In this document: positions 1 to 7,594 of the stretch, one piece after another
Layout: each line of letters opens with the position of its first letter
Numbering within the stretch: position 1 is the stretch's first letter
NCBI GenBank assembly: GCA_045617405.1
Contig: JAZLIL010000169.1
Span: 1-16,494 of the forward strand
Length of the DNA: 16,494 nucleotides
DNA from: JAZLIL01 sp045617405
GTDB taxonomy: Bacteria > Bacillota > Clostridia > Lachnospirales > Lachnospiraceae
Direction of reading: 5' to 3'
Notes under the pieces: model-generated
The model's database searches: none
Told to the model about the DNA's origin: nothing
Seen by the model: only the letters and a program-made list of their open reading frames with translations
Position numbers and translations under genes: made by a program

Positions 1-1003
1 TCTCAAAAGGCATCTCGTGAAGGCAGAAATACCTTACCGCATCAACACCGAAGAAACGAACGAGATCGTCAGCGTAAATTACATTTCCTTTTGATTTGCT
101 CATCTTTCCGTCAAGCATGTTAAGCCAGGGGTGACCAAACACCTGCTTGGGAAGCGGAATATCAAGAGCCATCAGGAAGATCGGCCAGTATATCGTGTGG
201 AAACGGAGGATGTCCTTTCCAATGAGATGAAGATCTGCCGGCCAGTATTTCTTATAGAGATCTCCGTGATCACCGTCAACATCGAAGCCGAGTCCCGTGA
301 TGTAGTTGCTGAGCGCATCCATCCAGACGTAGATAACGTGCTTGTCATCAAACGTTACGGGAATACCCCATTTTACCGATGTTCTTGAAACGCACAGATC
401 CTGAAGTCCGGGAAGAAGAAAATTCTTCATCATCTCGTTCTTTCTTGACTCCGGCTGAATAAAATCGGGATGATCGTTGATGTAATCGATGAGTCTCTGA
501 TTGTACTTGCTGAGCTTGAAGAAATATGCTTCTTCCTTCGCAGGCTTGCACTCTCTTCCGCAGTCGGGGCATTTGCCGTCTGCGAGCTGGGATGATGTAA
601 AGAAGGACTCACAGGGAGTACAGTACATTCCTTCATAATAGCCCTTATAAATGTCGCCCTGATCGTAGAACTTTTTAAACATCTTCTGAACCTGGACCTC
701 GTGATCCTTATCGGTTGTTCTGATAAAACGATCATAGGAGGTGTTCATAAGATCCCAGATTTCCTTAATCCTGCACGCAACGTCGTCAACAAACTCCTTG
801 GGGGTTACACCCTTCTCTGCTGCCTTCTGCTCAATCTTGATGCCGTGCTCGTCCGTGCCTGTCTGAAAACGGACATCGTAACCCTGAAATCTCTTGAATC
901 TTGCAATACTGTCAGCAAGAATAATCTCATAGGTGTTGCCGATGTGAGGCTTTCCGGATGTGTAGGCAATTGCTGTTGTGATGTAATACGGCTTCTTTTC
1001 CAT
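1..1003 (-). CDS. metG: Methionyl-tRNA synthetase, N-terminal part (cut by window edge)
   Basis: Charges tRNA-Met with methionine using ATP, a class I aminoacyl-tRNA synthetase acting in the cytoplasm. I translated the minus strand from the ATG at 1001-1003 and the frame stays open to the window edge, giving 334 codons of a protein usually near 640 residues. The class I signature is present as HIGN at residues 20-23, and KMSKS is at residues 300-304. Two CxxC pairs, CTPC at 128-131 and CPDC at 145-148, form the zinc knuckle of the four-cysteine type of MetG. The start is fixed by AGGAG at 1010-1014, six bases upstream of the ATG, and by a good promoter just above. The catalytic domain is almost complete; the anticodon-binding and any C-terminal tRNA-binding domain lie outside. 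Nothing suggests decay. Confidence 0.97.
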   Translation of the reverse strand, partial: MEKKPYYITTAIAYTSGKPHIGNTYEIILADSIARFKRFQGYDVRFQTGTDEHGIKIEQKAAEKGVTPKEFVDDVACRIKEIWDLMNTSYDRFIRTTDKDHEVQVQKMFKKFYDQGDIYKGYYEGMYCTPCESFFTSSQLADGKCPDCGRECKPAKEEAYFFKLSKYNQRLIDYINDHPDFIQPESRKNEMMKNFLLPGLQDLCVSRTSVKWGIPVTFDDKHVIYVWMDALSNYITGLGFDVDGDHGDLYKKYWPADLHLIGKDILRFHTIYWPIFLMALDIPLPKQVFGHPWLNMLDGKMSKSKGNVIYADDLVRFFGVDAVRYFCLHEMPFE

Positions 1004-1059
1004 CTCTATCTCCTCTTTCCTTTGTTATAATCACGAATCAAAATACTATCAGTCAAAAA

Positions 1060-1088
1060 AGTATATCACGCCTGTCTTCGCTTGTCAA
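1060..1088 (-). promoter_or_regulatory. Sigma-A promoter of metG
   Basis: On the minus strand TTGACA (1083-1088) and TATACT (1060-1065) are separated by exactly 17 bases, which is nearly full consensus. The start would fall around 1053, giving a leader of about 50 bases before metG. The leader is too short for a T-box or S-box, so expression looks constitutive. Confidence 0.8.
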
Positions 1089-1105
1089 AAAAAGCTTTCC
1101 CGCAA

Positions 1106-1143
1106 CACAAAAACGGCGCACGGACACGCCATGCGCCAAAAAA
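1106..1143 (-). terminator. Terminator after the LemA-like gene
   Basis: The minus strand has a six-pair stem, GGCGCA (1132-1137) with TGCGCC (1115-1120), followed by GTTTTTGTG. It lies about 30 bases after the stop of the LemA-like gene and ahead of the metG promoter, so it separates the two units. The plus-strand side also carries A/T runs, so it could act weakly both ways. Confidence 0.7.
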
Positions 1144-1168
1144 CTATTAAAAAAACTTGCTTCCCGGA

Positions 1169-1729
1169 TTATCTGAATGCCGGCTCCATCTTTCCCTTTA
1201 TTGCAGCAGACTCTCCACCGAGGTATCCTCTTCTGTGGATTCCCATCATTCCTGCAAATACTCTTCCGGCCATTCTTGAACTGTCACGGTTTAATCTTGC
1301 AACATTGTAATTGTAAATCTGGCTGCTTGTTCTGATTTTTCTCTCGCAGGAATCAATAACTGCCATTGCCTCCGAATATCCGCTGTTTGAACGAAGATCG
1401 GGATTTCTTCTTCCGATAAGAGCGAAGGCTTCCTTCATCTGTGCTGCAATCCTTTCCTGACGGAGGATATCCTCAGATGTGGAATCCTCATCTATCCTTG
1501 TACAGCCTGCCATTGCCTTGCGAAGATGTCTAATCTGGTCGGGATCGACATAACTCTCCGCAATGTCAATAATACGGTCAAATGCTTTTGCTCTCAGGTA
1601 AAACTGAACTCCGATGTCCTCGAGCGACCTCTTGACATCCTTCGTCTGTTTGCTGAGATTAATAACAACAACCATCAATCTGTAAATAATCAACACCACT
1701 GCAATTGTGATTAATACGATATAGATCAT
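1169..1729 (-). CDS. LemA-like single-span membrane protein
   Basis: From the ATG at 1729 this is 186 residues. Residues 1-25 are a strongly hydrophobic helix (MIYIVLITIA onward) preceding a charged, helical cytoplasmic or extracellular part. The pattern fits the LemA family: an N-terminal anchor, then a long helix (residues 26-60), then a segment with NPDLRSN at 109-115, an ERKI...YN stretch at 129-142, and a GYLGG...P end. LemA proteins are helical bundles of unknown biochemical function. Resemblance is by motif pattern only and this copy is divergent. The open frame extends 36 codons further upstream to 1837, but the extension is basic, lacks a ribosome site, and overlaps the likely promoter. 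The chosen start has AAAGGCGG just upstream. It is transcribed alone and diverges from the ferredoxin gene. Confidence 0.65.
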   Translation of the reverse strand: MIYIVLITIAVVLIIYRLMVVVINLSKQTKDVKRSLEDIGVQFYLRAKAFDRIIDIAESYVDPDQIRHLRKAMAGCTRIDEDSTSEDILRQERIAAQMKEAFALIGRRNPDLRSNSGYSEAMAVIDSCERKIRTSSQIYNYNVARLNRDSSRMAGRVFAGMMGIHRRGYLGGESAAIKGKMEPAFR

Positions 1730-1748
1730 AGCACCATCCGCCTTTCTG

Positions 1749-1796
1749 AGTATAGTATAACCGCAGTTTTCACGAATGGCGACATTCTTCACGAAT
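1749..1796 (-). promoter_or_regulatory. Possible promoter of LemA-like gene with paired direct repeats
   Basis: Two overlapping TATACT hexamers on the minus strand (1749-1754 and 1754-1759) could serve as -10. No good -35 lies 16-18 bases above. Instead the nonamer ATTCGTGAA occurs twice (1769-1777 and 1788-1796), 19 bases apart, where an activator could bind in place of a -35. The assignment is tentative. Confidence 0.4.
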
Positions 1797-1851
1797 CGTC
1801 TTTTTTTTGACTTGAATCGACTTATATTCTCTGTCAAAGAGTAAAAATAGC

Positions 1852-1880
1852 TTGTATTTCCAAATCCTATGCGTTACAAT
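1852..1880 (+). promoter_or_regulatory. Sigma-A promoter of the ferredoxin gene
   Basis: TTGTAT (1852-1857) and TACAAT (1875-1880) with a 17-base spacer. Transcription from about 1887 would give a leader of about 70 bases. The leader contains a small hairpin (AGCAG 1900-1904 with CTGCT 1922-1926, plus AGA/TCT inside) ahead of the ribosome site. Confidence 0.65.
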
Positions 1881-1957
1881 GCAGTTACGGTATTTCTTAA
1901 GCAGGCAGATTTTTCCGTCTTCTGCTTATACAAAAAACTACAAGGAGGACGTACACA

Positions 1958-2128
1958 ATGGCATATGTAATTGGTGAAGATTGCGTTTCTTGCGGAACAT
2001 GTGCAGCTGAGTGCCCTAACGAGGCTATTTCCGAAGGCGCTGATCGTTATGAGATTAACCCCGATCTTTGCGTAGATTGCGGTTCTTGTGCAGCTGTTTG
2101 CCCCAACGAGTGCATTACAGAAGGCTGA
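1958..2128 (+). CDS. 2[4Fe-4S] ferredoxin, clostridial type
   Basis: A 56-residue low-potential electron carrier. In fermentative anaerobes such ferredoxins accept electrons from pyruvate:ferredoxin oxidoreductase and feed hydrogenase, Rnf or bifurcating enzymes. Two CxxCxxCxxxCP motifs are visible: C9, C12, C15, C19-P20 and C38, C41, C44, C48-P49, each set supplying three cysteines to one cluster and the fourth to the other. An additional cysteine, C52, follows the second motif. The link between the halves is short, as in small two-cluster ferredoxins. The start follows AAGGAGG at a good distance (GGAGG near 1943-1947). Codon choice is strongly biased and the ribosome site is strong, as expected for an abundant protein. 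It is a single-gene unit with its own promoter and terminator. Confidence 0.97.
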   Translation: MAYVIGEDCVSCGTCAAECPNEAISEGADRYEINPDLCVDCGSCAAVCPNECITEG

Positions 2129-2149
2129 TCGCTGATAAAGTGAATCAAA

Positions 2150-2202
2150 AAGGAGCCTGATCACTCTTGATTGTCAATCAAAGGTGAACGGCTCTTTTTT
2201 TG
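2150..2202 (+). terminator. Terminator of the ferredoxin gene
   Basis: The base stem is AGCC (2154-2157) with GGCT (2190-2193). An inner stem is TTGATT with AATCAA around a short loop, and a TCAC/GTGA pairing lies between. A run of seven T follows at 2195-2201. It ends the ferredoxin transcript about 20 bases after the stop. Confidence 0.85.
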
Positions 2203-2292
2203 TGCGAAAAATTATCTCAACTGCTTTCCTTCTGACACAATTGTCTGTGAATCGAAAAATGCGTCTGCCTTTTAGCAAAGCGCAAAACCGGG

Positions 2293-2334
2293 GCAAACAA
2301 AAGGACTGCCCCGCCTAAAAAGAAGGGCAGCCCC
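2293..2334 (-). terminator. Terminator of the gdpP-rplI-dnaB operon
   Basis: On the minus strand GGGCTGCCC (2325-2333) pairs over nine positions, one a G-U, with GGGCAGTCC (2303-2311), followed by TTTTGTTTG. It begins eight bases after the dnaB stop. The downstream half can also pair with TGCCCC further on (around 2288-2295), so two hairpins compete. Confidence 0.8.
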
Positions 2335-2341
2335 TAATCTG

Positions 2342-3670
2342 TTATCTTTCAAGATTTGTAAATCTCGTGTACTCGAGCTGACATCCGAGCTTAATCGTCC
2401 CGGTGGGACCGTTTCTCTGCTTGCCGATAATTACTTCCGCAATTCCCTTGTCCTCGGAATCATGGTTATAGTACTCATCACGGTAGATAAACATTACAAC
2501 ATCGGCATCCTGTTCAATTGCTCCCGATTCACGAAGATCCGAGAGCATGGGTCTCTTGTCGGGTCTCGCTTCAACGGCACGGCTCAGCTGTGACAGTGCA
2601 AGCACGGGACAGTTAATCTCCCTTGCGACAGACTTCAACGCTCTTGATATTTCTGAAATCTCCTGCTGGCGGGATTCTGTTTTTCCGCCGCCGCTCATGA
2701 GCTGAAGGTAGTCAATGATTACAAGGCCGATGTTCTTTTCTGCCTTGTACTTTCTGCATTTCGTGCGAAGCTCGGAAATGCTTATGCCCGGCGTATCATC
2801 AAGAATCAGCCCGGAATCGCCAATCTCCGCCGCAGACTCGACGAGCTTGGTCCACTCCTCTTCGTTGAGCTTTCCGGTTCGAATCTTTGTGGCGTCGACC
2901 CTTGATCTCATGGCAAGAAGCCTGTTTGCGAGCTGACCGCGCGACATTTCGAGACTGAAAAACAACGTGGGAACACTGTTGTAAACAGCCGCATGCTCCG
3001 CAATATTAAGTGCGAGCGCGGTTTTTCCCATTGAGGGACGCGCAGCAAGAAGAACGAGATCGGAGGGCTGAAGACCTGCCGTCTTGTAGTCAAGATCCGC
3101 AAAACCGGTGGAAACGCCCGTAACGGCATTCGCATTCTTCGATGCCGCCTCTATGCTTGAAAGGGCATCACCGACAATCTTTGCGATTTCCTCGTTCTCT
3201 CCTGTATTCCTGTTCTGTGTAACCTCGAAGACACGTTTCTCGCAGTCATCAAGGATTACATCGAGCTCATCCTTGTCAAGGTAGCACTTGTTTGCCACAT
3301 CCTCCGTGACCTTAATGAGCTTTCTCCTTACGGATTTGTCGCGGACAATTTCGGCATACTGCCTGACATTGGCAGACGTAGGCACGTTCCTGATGATGTT
3401 TCCCACGAAGTCGTAGGAACAGACCTCCGGAGGGACACCGTTCTCCTTCAGCTGATTGAGAATCGTAACAAAATCCACGGCTCTTCTTGAATTGTAAAGA
3501 TCAAGAATCGCCTTATAAACCACCTGATACTGCGGCTGATAAAAATCGTCCGCCGTAATGATTTCGGAAGCGACAATAATCGCTTCTTTATCCATAAGCA
3601 TGGATCCGATGACCGCCTGTTCTGCTTCTGCATTGTACGGTTTAATTCTTTTTAACAGGGACTCGTCCAT
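2342..3670 (-). CDS. dnaB: Replicative DNA helicase DnaB
   Basis: Hexameric ATP-driven helicase (DnaC in Bacillus naming) that unwinds DNA at the replication fork and recruits primase. At 442 residues it has the usual length. Residues 1-110 are the DnaB N-terminal domain (PYNAEAEQAVIGSML at 11-25). The RecA-like motor follows: Walker A ARPSMGKTA at 210-218, the catalytic glutamate in FSLEMS around 241, Walker B VIIDYLQLM at 317-325, a DLRESGAIEQDAD motif at 378-390, and the basic IGKQRNGPTGT arginine-finger region at 415-425. No intein interrupts it. AGGAG overlaps the rplI stop codon (TAGGAG) and sits five bases from the ATG, so translation is probably coupled to L9. It is last in the operon and followed by a terminator. 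The gene pair rplI-dnaB is common in Firmicutes. Confidence 0.99.
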   Translation of the reverse strand: MDESLLKRIKPYNAEAEQAVIGSMLMDKEAIIVASEIITADDFYQPQYQVVYKAILDLYNSRRAVDFVTILNQLKENGVPPEVCSYDFVGNIIRNVPTSANVRQYAEIVRDKSVRRKLIKVTEDVANKCYLDKDELDVILDDCEKRVFEVTQNRNTGENEEIAKIVGDALSSIEAASKNANAVTGVSTGFADLDYKTAGLQPSDLVLLAARPSMGKTALALNIAEHAAVYNSVPTLFFSLEMSRGQLANRLLAMRSRVDATKIRTGKLNEEEWTKLVESAAEIGDSGLILDDTPGISISELRTKCRKYKAEKNIGLVIIDYLQLMSGGGKTESRQQEISEISRALKSVAREINCPVLALSQLSRAVEARPDKRPMLSDLRESGAIEQDADVVMFIYRDEYYNHDSEDKGIAEVIIGKQRNGPTGTIKLGCQLEYTRFTNLER

Positions 3671-3678
3671 GAATACTC

Positions 3679-4125
3679 CTATACTGTCTTAACTATTACC
3701 TTAATCTCACCTGTGACCTGTGGATGGAGCTTTATTGCAACGGTATACTCACCTGCCTGCTTGATTGCATCCGAAAGAACAAGCTTTTTCTTGTCAACCT
3801 CGAAATCAATCTGCTTCTTCATCTCTTCGGCAATTTCCTTTGAAGAGATGCTGCCGAACGTCTTTCCTCCTTCGCCGGCTTTGATGGAAACGGTAATGCT
3901 CTTTCCGGTGAGAAGCGCCTGCTGATCCTGCGCTGCCGCAAGAATCTCTGCCTTCTGCTTCTCCTCTGCCGCCTTCTGGAGTTTAAGATCGTTCATGTTC
4001 TTTGCGTTGGCTTCAAGACCAAGCTTCTTGGGGAGAATGTAATTTCTGGCATAGCCGTCACTTACGTTGACAACCTCTCCCTTCTTTCCTAAAGATTTTA
4101 CATCCTGAATTAAAATAACCTGCAT
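3679..4125 (-). CDS. rplI: 50S ribosomal protein L9
   Basis: Large-subunit protein that binds 23S rRNA near the base of the L1 stalk and helps maintain reading frame. It has 148 residues, the standard length. The N-terminal rRNA-binding domain is unmistakable: MQVILIQDVKSLGKKGEVV at 1-19, then VSDGYARNYILP near residues 21-32. A charged connecting helix rich in K, E and A follows (about 41-75), then the C-terminal domain with GKTFGSISSKEIAE. Its ATG overlaps the gdpP stop by one base (TGATG), so translation is likely to be by termination-reinitiation. It sits between gdpP and dnaB, a conserved Firmicutes order. Confidence 0.99.
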   Translation of the reverse strand: MQVILIQDVKSLGKKGEVVNVSDGYARNYILPKKLGLEANAKNMNDLKLQKAAEEKQKAEILAAAQDQQALLTGKSITVSIKAGEGGKTFGSISSKEIAEEMKKQIDFEVDKKKLVLSDAIKQAGEYTVAIKLHPQVTGEIKVIVKTV

Positions 4126-6179
4126 CAGATTTCACCTTCCTCACTCATTGTCTTTAAAATAGTCTTTACCTTGTCCTTTGCTTCCTCTAATGAACATTCA
4201 AGCTGAGCGCCGGCAACACTCATGTGACCGCCTCCGCCAAGCTTTTCCATTACAACCTGGACATTCAGCTCATCTATTGAACGGGCGCTAATGTAAATCT
4301 TCCCGCCGTATTCCGTAAATACAAAGCTCGCCTTGATGTTGACGATGTTTAGAAGCTCATTCGCAACCTGGGCACCGAGAACGGTAGGACTCTCTACTCC
4401 AGTAATCGTGCTCACCGCAAATGCGAAGCTGTTCATAAAAATCTCGGTTGAAGATGCCGTGGCGGCCTTGGCAACATACTCTGTCATAACGGTTCTGAAC
4501 ATCTTCCTGATTCTTGTGACATCAGCACCGTTCTTTCTCAAAAATGCCGCAGCCTCAAAGGTCCTGACACCCGTCTTTGTCAGGAAATTGTTTGTATCGA
4601 TCATGATGCCCGAATACAGGGCATCTGCCTCGGCAGGACGCAGCTTGACACCGTCTCCGATGTACTGAAGGATCTCGGAAACAAGCTCACATGCCGACGA
4701 TGCATAAGGCTCAATGTAGCTGAGAGCCGCGTTGCTGATCGCATCACCCGTCTGACGGTGATGGTCGAGAATTACAACCGTCCTTGCCCGCTCGATGAGC
4801 TCGGGACATTCGGTGTAGCTTGCCCTGTTGACATCGACAACAACGAGAAGTGTATTGTAGCTCATGAGTTCAAGCGCCTTTGAGTTGTCGATGATCAGGT
4901 CTTCTTCGTACTCGGAATTGTCCCTGAATCTGTTCACAGTCTGTTCAATACCGGAATTAAACTTGTCAACAACAATGTAGCAACGCTTTCCGAGATACTT
5001 TGAAATCCTGTATACACCGATTGAAGCACCAAAGGAATCCACATCACCGTTGCTGTGACCCATGACAAGGACTCGCTCTTTGTTGGAAATGAACTCCTTG
5101 AGGGCATGCGCCTTAACCCTCGCCTTAACTCTTGTACTCTTTTCAACGGTTGCCGTCTTTCCTCCGAAATAAACAGCCTCCGACTCACTCTTCAGTACAA
5201 CCTGGTCGCCGCCTCGTCCGAGGGCGAGATCGATGGCCGCACGCGAGAAATCATATGCCCGTGTAAAGGATTCGTAATCGATGCCGATACCGAGACTCAG
5301 TGTTACCGACATATCGTTTCCGATGTTGACGCTCCTGATCTCATCGAGGATTGAAAACTTGCCGCTCTTAAGAAAATTCATGTACTGCTGCTTGAAAATT
5401 ACAATGTACTTGTCCTTCTCAAGCTTCTTGATAACAGCGTCAATGTTCTGAAAGTACTTGTTGATCTTTCTGTCTACAAGCGCCGTCAGAAGTGATCGTC
5501 GTACCTCGTCAATACTCTCGAGCGCCTCCTCGTAATTATCAATATATAGAAGACCGATGATAAGTCTCTCGTTGTAATTTTCCTGCTTAATGTCAAGAAG
5601 CTCTGTCTCATCGTAGACAAAACATGCAATCAGGGCATTTGATTCGGGATCGAGCGGACGGCGAACCTCGGCGTTCCAGTAGGGATCCGAACCGAGCTCG
5701 CTCGTAGTAATCTTTCGAAGCTCTATCCTGTAATGCTGATCTCCGAAATCTACATGAAGAACAGCCTTCTCATCGGTTGTGGGGAGCACTGCCTTTGTAA
5801 TCTCGGGAAAAACACTCGATACGGACTTTGTTGCATCGGATTTTGCACTGACGAGCAGCGAAAACGCATCGTTTTCCCACAGAAGCCGGCAGTCTGTGTC
5901 GAGAATCGCATAGGGAACTGACAGCTCCCTGACAAGACGACGCTGAACCTGACCGAAATTGTCGGCAAACCTTATCATGCTCTCATGAAGAGTATTCCTC
6001 TTAATAAGGTACATCACCACTGTTGCGATAATATACCCTGCCGTAAAAATGACTGCCACTACCCCGCATCTCGGGTCGAGAACAAAAAGATATATATCAA
6101 GGACCACCAGTATCAGTGACAGATAGAGCGGCCACCTGAGATAACCTACGAGAATGTTTCCTGCTTTTGTGCTCTTCAT
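4125..6179 (-). CDS. gdpP: Cyclic-di-AMP phosphodiesterase GdpP
   Basis: Membrane-bound enzyme that hydrolyses c-di-AMP, which controls potassium and osmotic balance and envelope stress in Firmicutes. It has 684 residues from the ATG at 6179. Order of parts: two membrane helices (about 11-32 and 39-59), a PAS-like heme or ligand domain (about 80-190), a degenerate GGDEF domain (about 208-338) in which the signature reads RGGDQ at 322-326, then the catalytic DHH domain. Metal ligands visible are GHSNGDVDS at 374-382, VVDVN around 447-451, LDHH at 471-474 and the aspartate in MIDTNNF at 526-532. The DHHA1 part has GGGGHMSVAGA at 648-658. The frame extends seven codons upstream to a GTG at 6200, but those codons are the ribosome site itself (AGGAGGAG, four bases before the ATG), so I place the start at 6179. 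First gene of an operon with rplI and dnaB. Confidence 0.97.
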   Translation of the reverse strand: MKSTKAGNILVGYLRWPLYLSLILVVLDIYLFVLDPRCGVVAVIFTAGYIIATVVMYLIKRNTLHESMIRFADNFGQVQRRLVRELSVPYAILDTDCRLLWENDAFSLLVSAKSDATKSVSSVFPEITKAVLPTTDEKAVLHVDFGDQHYRIELRKITTSELGSDPYWNAEVRRPLDPESNALIACFVYDETELLDIKQENYNERLIIGLLYIDNYEEALESIDEVRRSLLTALVDRKINKYFQNIDAVIKKLEKDKYIVIFKQQYMNFLKSGKFSILDEIRSVNIGNDMSVTLSLGIGIDYESFTRAYDFSRAAIDLALGRGGDQVVLKSESEAVYFGGKTATVEKSTRVKARVKAHALKEFISNKERVLVMGHSNGDVDSFGASIGVYRISKYLGKRCYIVVDKFNSGIEQTVNRFRDNSEYEEDLIIDNSKALELMSYNTLLVVVDVNRASYTECPELIERARTVVILDHHRQTGDAISNAALSYIEPYASSACELVSEILQYIGDGVKLRPAEADALYSGIMIDTNNFLTKTGVRTFEAAAFLRKNGADVTRIRKMFRTVMTEYVAKAATASSTEIFMNSFAFAVSTITGVESPTVLGAQVANELLNIVNIKASFVFTEYGGKIYISARSIDELNVQVVMEKLGGGGHMSVAGAQLECSLEEAKDKVKTILKTMSEEGEI

Positions 6180-6228
6180 TCTTCTCCTCCTGCCGTGCAC
6201 AATCCCCGAATTTTAACACACACTGTTC

Positions 6229-6237
6229 ATTATAGCA
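6229..6237 (-). promoter_or_regulatory. Extended -10 promoter of the gdpP-rplI-dnaB operon
   Basis: The minus strand reads TGCTATAAT: a perfect TATAAT at 6229-6234 with the TG extension one base upstream. No convincing -35 lies 17 bases above (TATCAT), which an extended -10 can compensate for. The leader would be about 45 bases. It is the only good candidate between the rpsR terminator and gdpP. Confidence 0.6.
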
Positions 6238-6327
6238 CAATTATCTGTATAATGATAGATGTATATTGGCATCTCGTCACATGCAAGATATGAAAACCAT
6301 TACTTTACAGGATGCTCTTTCCTGAAA

Positions 6328-6360
6328 AGTAAAAAAGAGCCGATGTGATATCGGCTCTCA
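6328..6360 (-). terminator. Terminator of the rpsF-ssb-rpsR operon
   Basis: Nine-pair stem on the minus strand, AGAGCCGAT (6350-6358) with ATCGGCTCT (6336-6344), five-base loop, then a run of T. It starts about a dozen bases after the rpsR stop. It separates this operon from gdpP. Confidence 0.9.
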
Positions 6361-6371
6361 AAATCGAAAAG

Positions 6372-6644
6372 TTACTCTACTGTGTAGGGCATTAAAGCAA
6401 CGTGACGAGCTCTCTTAACAGCAACTGTAAGTGCTCTCTGATGCTTTGCACAGTTTCCGGAAATTCTTCTGGGAAGAATCTTTCCTCTCTCGGAAACGTA
6501 TCTCTTAATTTTGTTTACATCCTTATAATCGATGACAGCGTTTGTTTTGTCTGCACAGAAAGCACAAACTTTCTTTCTGCGACGGATCATTCTGCGCTTC
6601 ATGGGCGCATCCTTGTCATCCTTATCATTCCTGTTGAATGCCAT
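6372..6644 (-). CDS. rpsR: 30S ribosomal protein S18
   Basis: Small-subunit protein that pairs with S6 on the 16S rRNA platform. It has 90 residues, within the usual 75-95 range. The conserved core is visible: DYKDVNKIKRYVSERGKI at 39-56 followed by LPRRISGNCAKHQR at 57-70. C27, C30, C65 and H68 form a CxxC...CxxH set, so this is a cysteine-containing form of S18 that could bind zinc; that is inference from the residues. The N-terminus is acidic then basic (KDDKDAPMKRRMIRRRKK). AGGAGG lies just upstream of the ATG. Last gene of rpsF-ssb-rpsR and followed by a terminator. Confidence 0.99.
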   Translation of the reverse strand: MAFNRNDKDDKDAPMKRRMIRRRKKVCAFCADKTNAVIDYKDVNKIKRYVSERGKILPRRISGNCAKHQRALTVAVKRARHVALMPYTVE

Positions 6645-6677
6645 TTCTAAATCCTCCTTATTCGATTCATTCTTACA

Positions 6678-7136
6678 TTAAGCAAACGGTAATTCTTCAT
6701 CAATTCCATTGGGAATGTTCATGAAACCGTCTCCCGCCGATCCTTCGGGTGCGGGTGTGGAAGCTGATGAAAACTGCGCAGACGCCGATGAATAACCGGT
6801 TCCCGATGAAGCATTTTTGCTCTCTGCGAACTCAATGTTTTCAATTACGACATCTGTTGTGAAAACTGTCTGACCGTCTTTATTGGTGTAGCGACCGGTC
6901 TGAATGCGGCCTTCGACCACAAACTTCGTTCCCTTGTGTGCATACTTCTCAATAAACTCGGCCTGCTTTCCGAAAGCAGTACATCCGATAAAATCTGCCG
7001 TCTGATCATCGCCGTCGCGCCTGAAGCGTCTGTCGACAGCAAGAGTAATCTTAGCAACTGCGGTGGCATTGGCACCCTGGCCATACCTCACGTCGGGATC
7101 TTTTGTCAGTCTTCCGATTAAAATGACTTTGTTCAT
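6678..7136 (-). CDS. ssb: Single-stranded DNA-binding protein
   Basis: Protects and organises single-stranded DNA in replication, repair and recombination. It has 152 residues. An OB fold fills residues 1-105, beginning MNKVILIGRLTKDPDVR and containing the VEGRIQTGRYTNKDGQ stretch at about 74-89. A Ser/Ala/Gly-rich flexible linker follows (about 107-135). The acidic tail ends in DEELPFA, the docking tip for partner proteins, with the conserved Pro-Phe one residue from the end. Lying between rpsF and rpsR is the standard Firmicutes arrangement and marks this as the chromosomal housekeeping copy. The start follows GGAGGT just upstream. Confidence 0.98.
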   Translation of the reverse strand: MNKVILIGRLTKDPDVRYGQGANATAVAKITLAVDRRFRRDGDDQTADFIGCTAFGKQAEFIEKYAHKGTKFVVEGRIQTGRYTNKDGQTVFTTDVVIENIEFAESKNASSGTGYSSASAQFSSASTPAPEGSAGDGFMNIPNGIDEELPFA

Positions 7137-7168
7137 TAGCGGACCTCCTTAACCTTAAAATAGGTAAA

Positions 7169-7459
7169 TTAAGCTTCGTCCTGTCTAACGCATAAGAATC
7201 TGAGTACATTATCCATGATACGAACTCGCTGCTCGATCTCATTGGGAACTGTAGCTTCAGCATCGAATTTGATGAAATAGTAATTGCCTTCTTTCATCTT
7301 CTGGATCTCATAAGCAAGTTTCTTCTTGCCCCAGTCGTCAACTGCAAGGTTTTCGCCGCCAAATCTTGTAATAAGCTCCTTTACAGACTCAACGACTGCA
7401 TTTCTTGCTTCATCCTCGATTTTTGCATTAACAACTAAGCATAATTCATACTTGTTCAT
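7169..7459 (-). CDS. rpsF: 30S ribosomal protein S6
   Basis: Small-subunit protein that forms a heterodimer with S18 on the platform. It has 96 residues, the normal length. Recognisable features are the start MNKYELCLVV, the DWGKKKLAYEIQKMKEG segment (about 42-58), YYFIKFDAE, and the RIMDNVLRFL end. AGGAGG lies about 12 bases before the ATG. First gene of the rpsF-ssb-rpsR operon. The 75-base leader contains a TGTGAA/TTCACA stem near its 5' end (7501-7533). I could not match it to the S6:S18-binding leader motif known from other bacteria. Confidence 0.98.
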   Translation of the reverse strand: MNKYELCLVVNAKIEDEARNAVVESVKELITRFGGENLAVDDWGKKKLAYEIQKMKEGNYYFIKFDAEATVPNEIEQRVRIMDNVLRFLCVRQDEA

Positions 7460-7540
7460 AGTTGCGTTGCACCTCCTTTTGGTCTCTGGCCCTCCATCGC
7501 TGTGAAGAGCAAGGAATTTGATAACATTTCACAAGTTGGC

Positions 7541-7569
7541 ATTATATCACGGGCTTCCGATAAAAGCAA
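7541..7569 (-). promoter_or_regulatory. Sigma-A promoter of the rpsF operon
   Basis: TTGCTT (7564-7569), 17 bases, TATAAT (7541-7546), with a TG one base above the -10 (TGATATAAT). The -35 overlaps the tail of a hairpin that could terminate the upstream flagellar operon. Confidence 0.75.
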
Positions 7570-7594
7570 GCCCTTTTTACACATAAAAGGGCTT
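7562..7594 (-). terminator. Hairpin overlapping the rpsF promoter; probable terminator of the flagellar operon
   Basis: Ten-pair stem on the minus strand, AAGCCCTTTT (7585-7594) with AAAAGGGCTT (7568-7577), seven-base loop, followed by GCTTTTA. The tract is short but the stem contains A/U pairs that could serve. It shares its upstream arm with the larger inverted repeat beside it, so the two foldings exclude each other. Confidence 0.55.

Noticed and set aside
1003..1060. T-box or S-box riboswitch ahead of metG
   Set aside because: With the promoter at 1060-1088 the leader is about 50 bases, too short for either, and no conserved box is visible.
1874..2164. 96-codon open frame on the minus strand across the ferredoxin gene
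   Set aside because: It is the antisense of an unmistakable ferredoxin with cysteine motifs, and has no ribosome site or promoter of its own.
5055..5354. Open frames opposite gdpP, and similar ones opposite metG, the 965-residue gene and pckA
   Set aside because: They lie wholly inside genes with strong family motifs and show no start signals; they are by-products of biased codon use.
6180..6200. GTG start of gdpP seven codons upstream
   Set aside because: These codons consist of the purine-rich ribosome site itself; the ATG at 6179 is correctly spaced from it.
7460..7534. S6:S18-binding autoregulatory leader ahead of rpsF
   Set aside because: Only a six-pair stem is visible and I could not find the conserved CCG and CACCTG-like elements expected of that motif.
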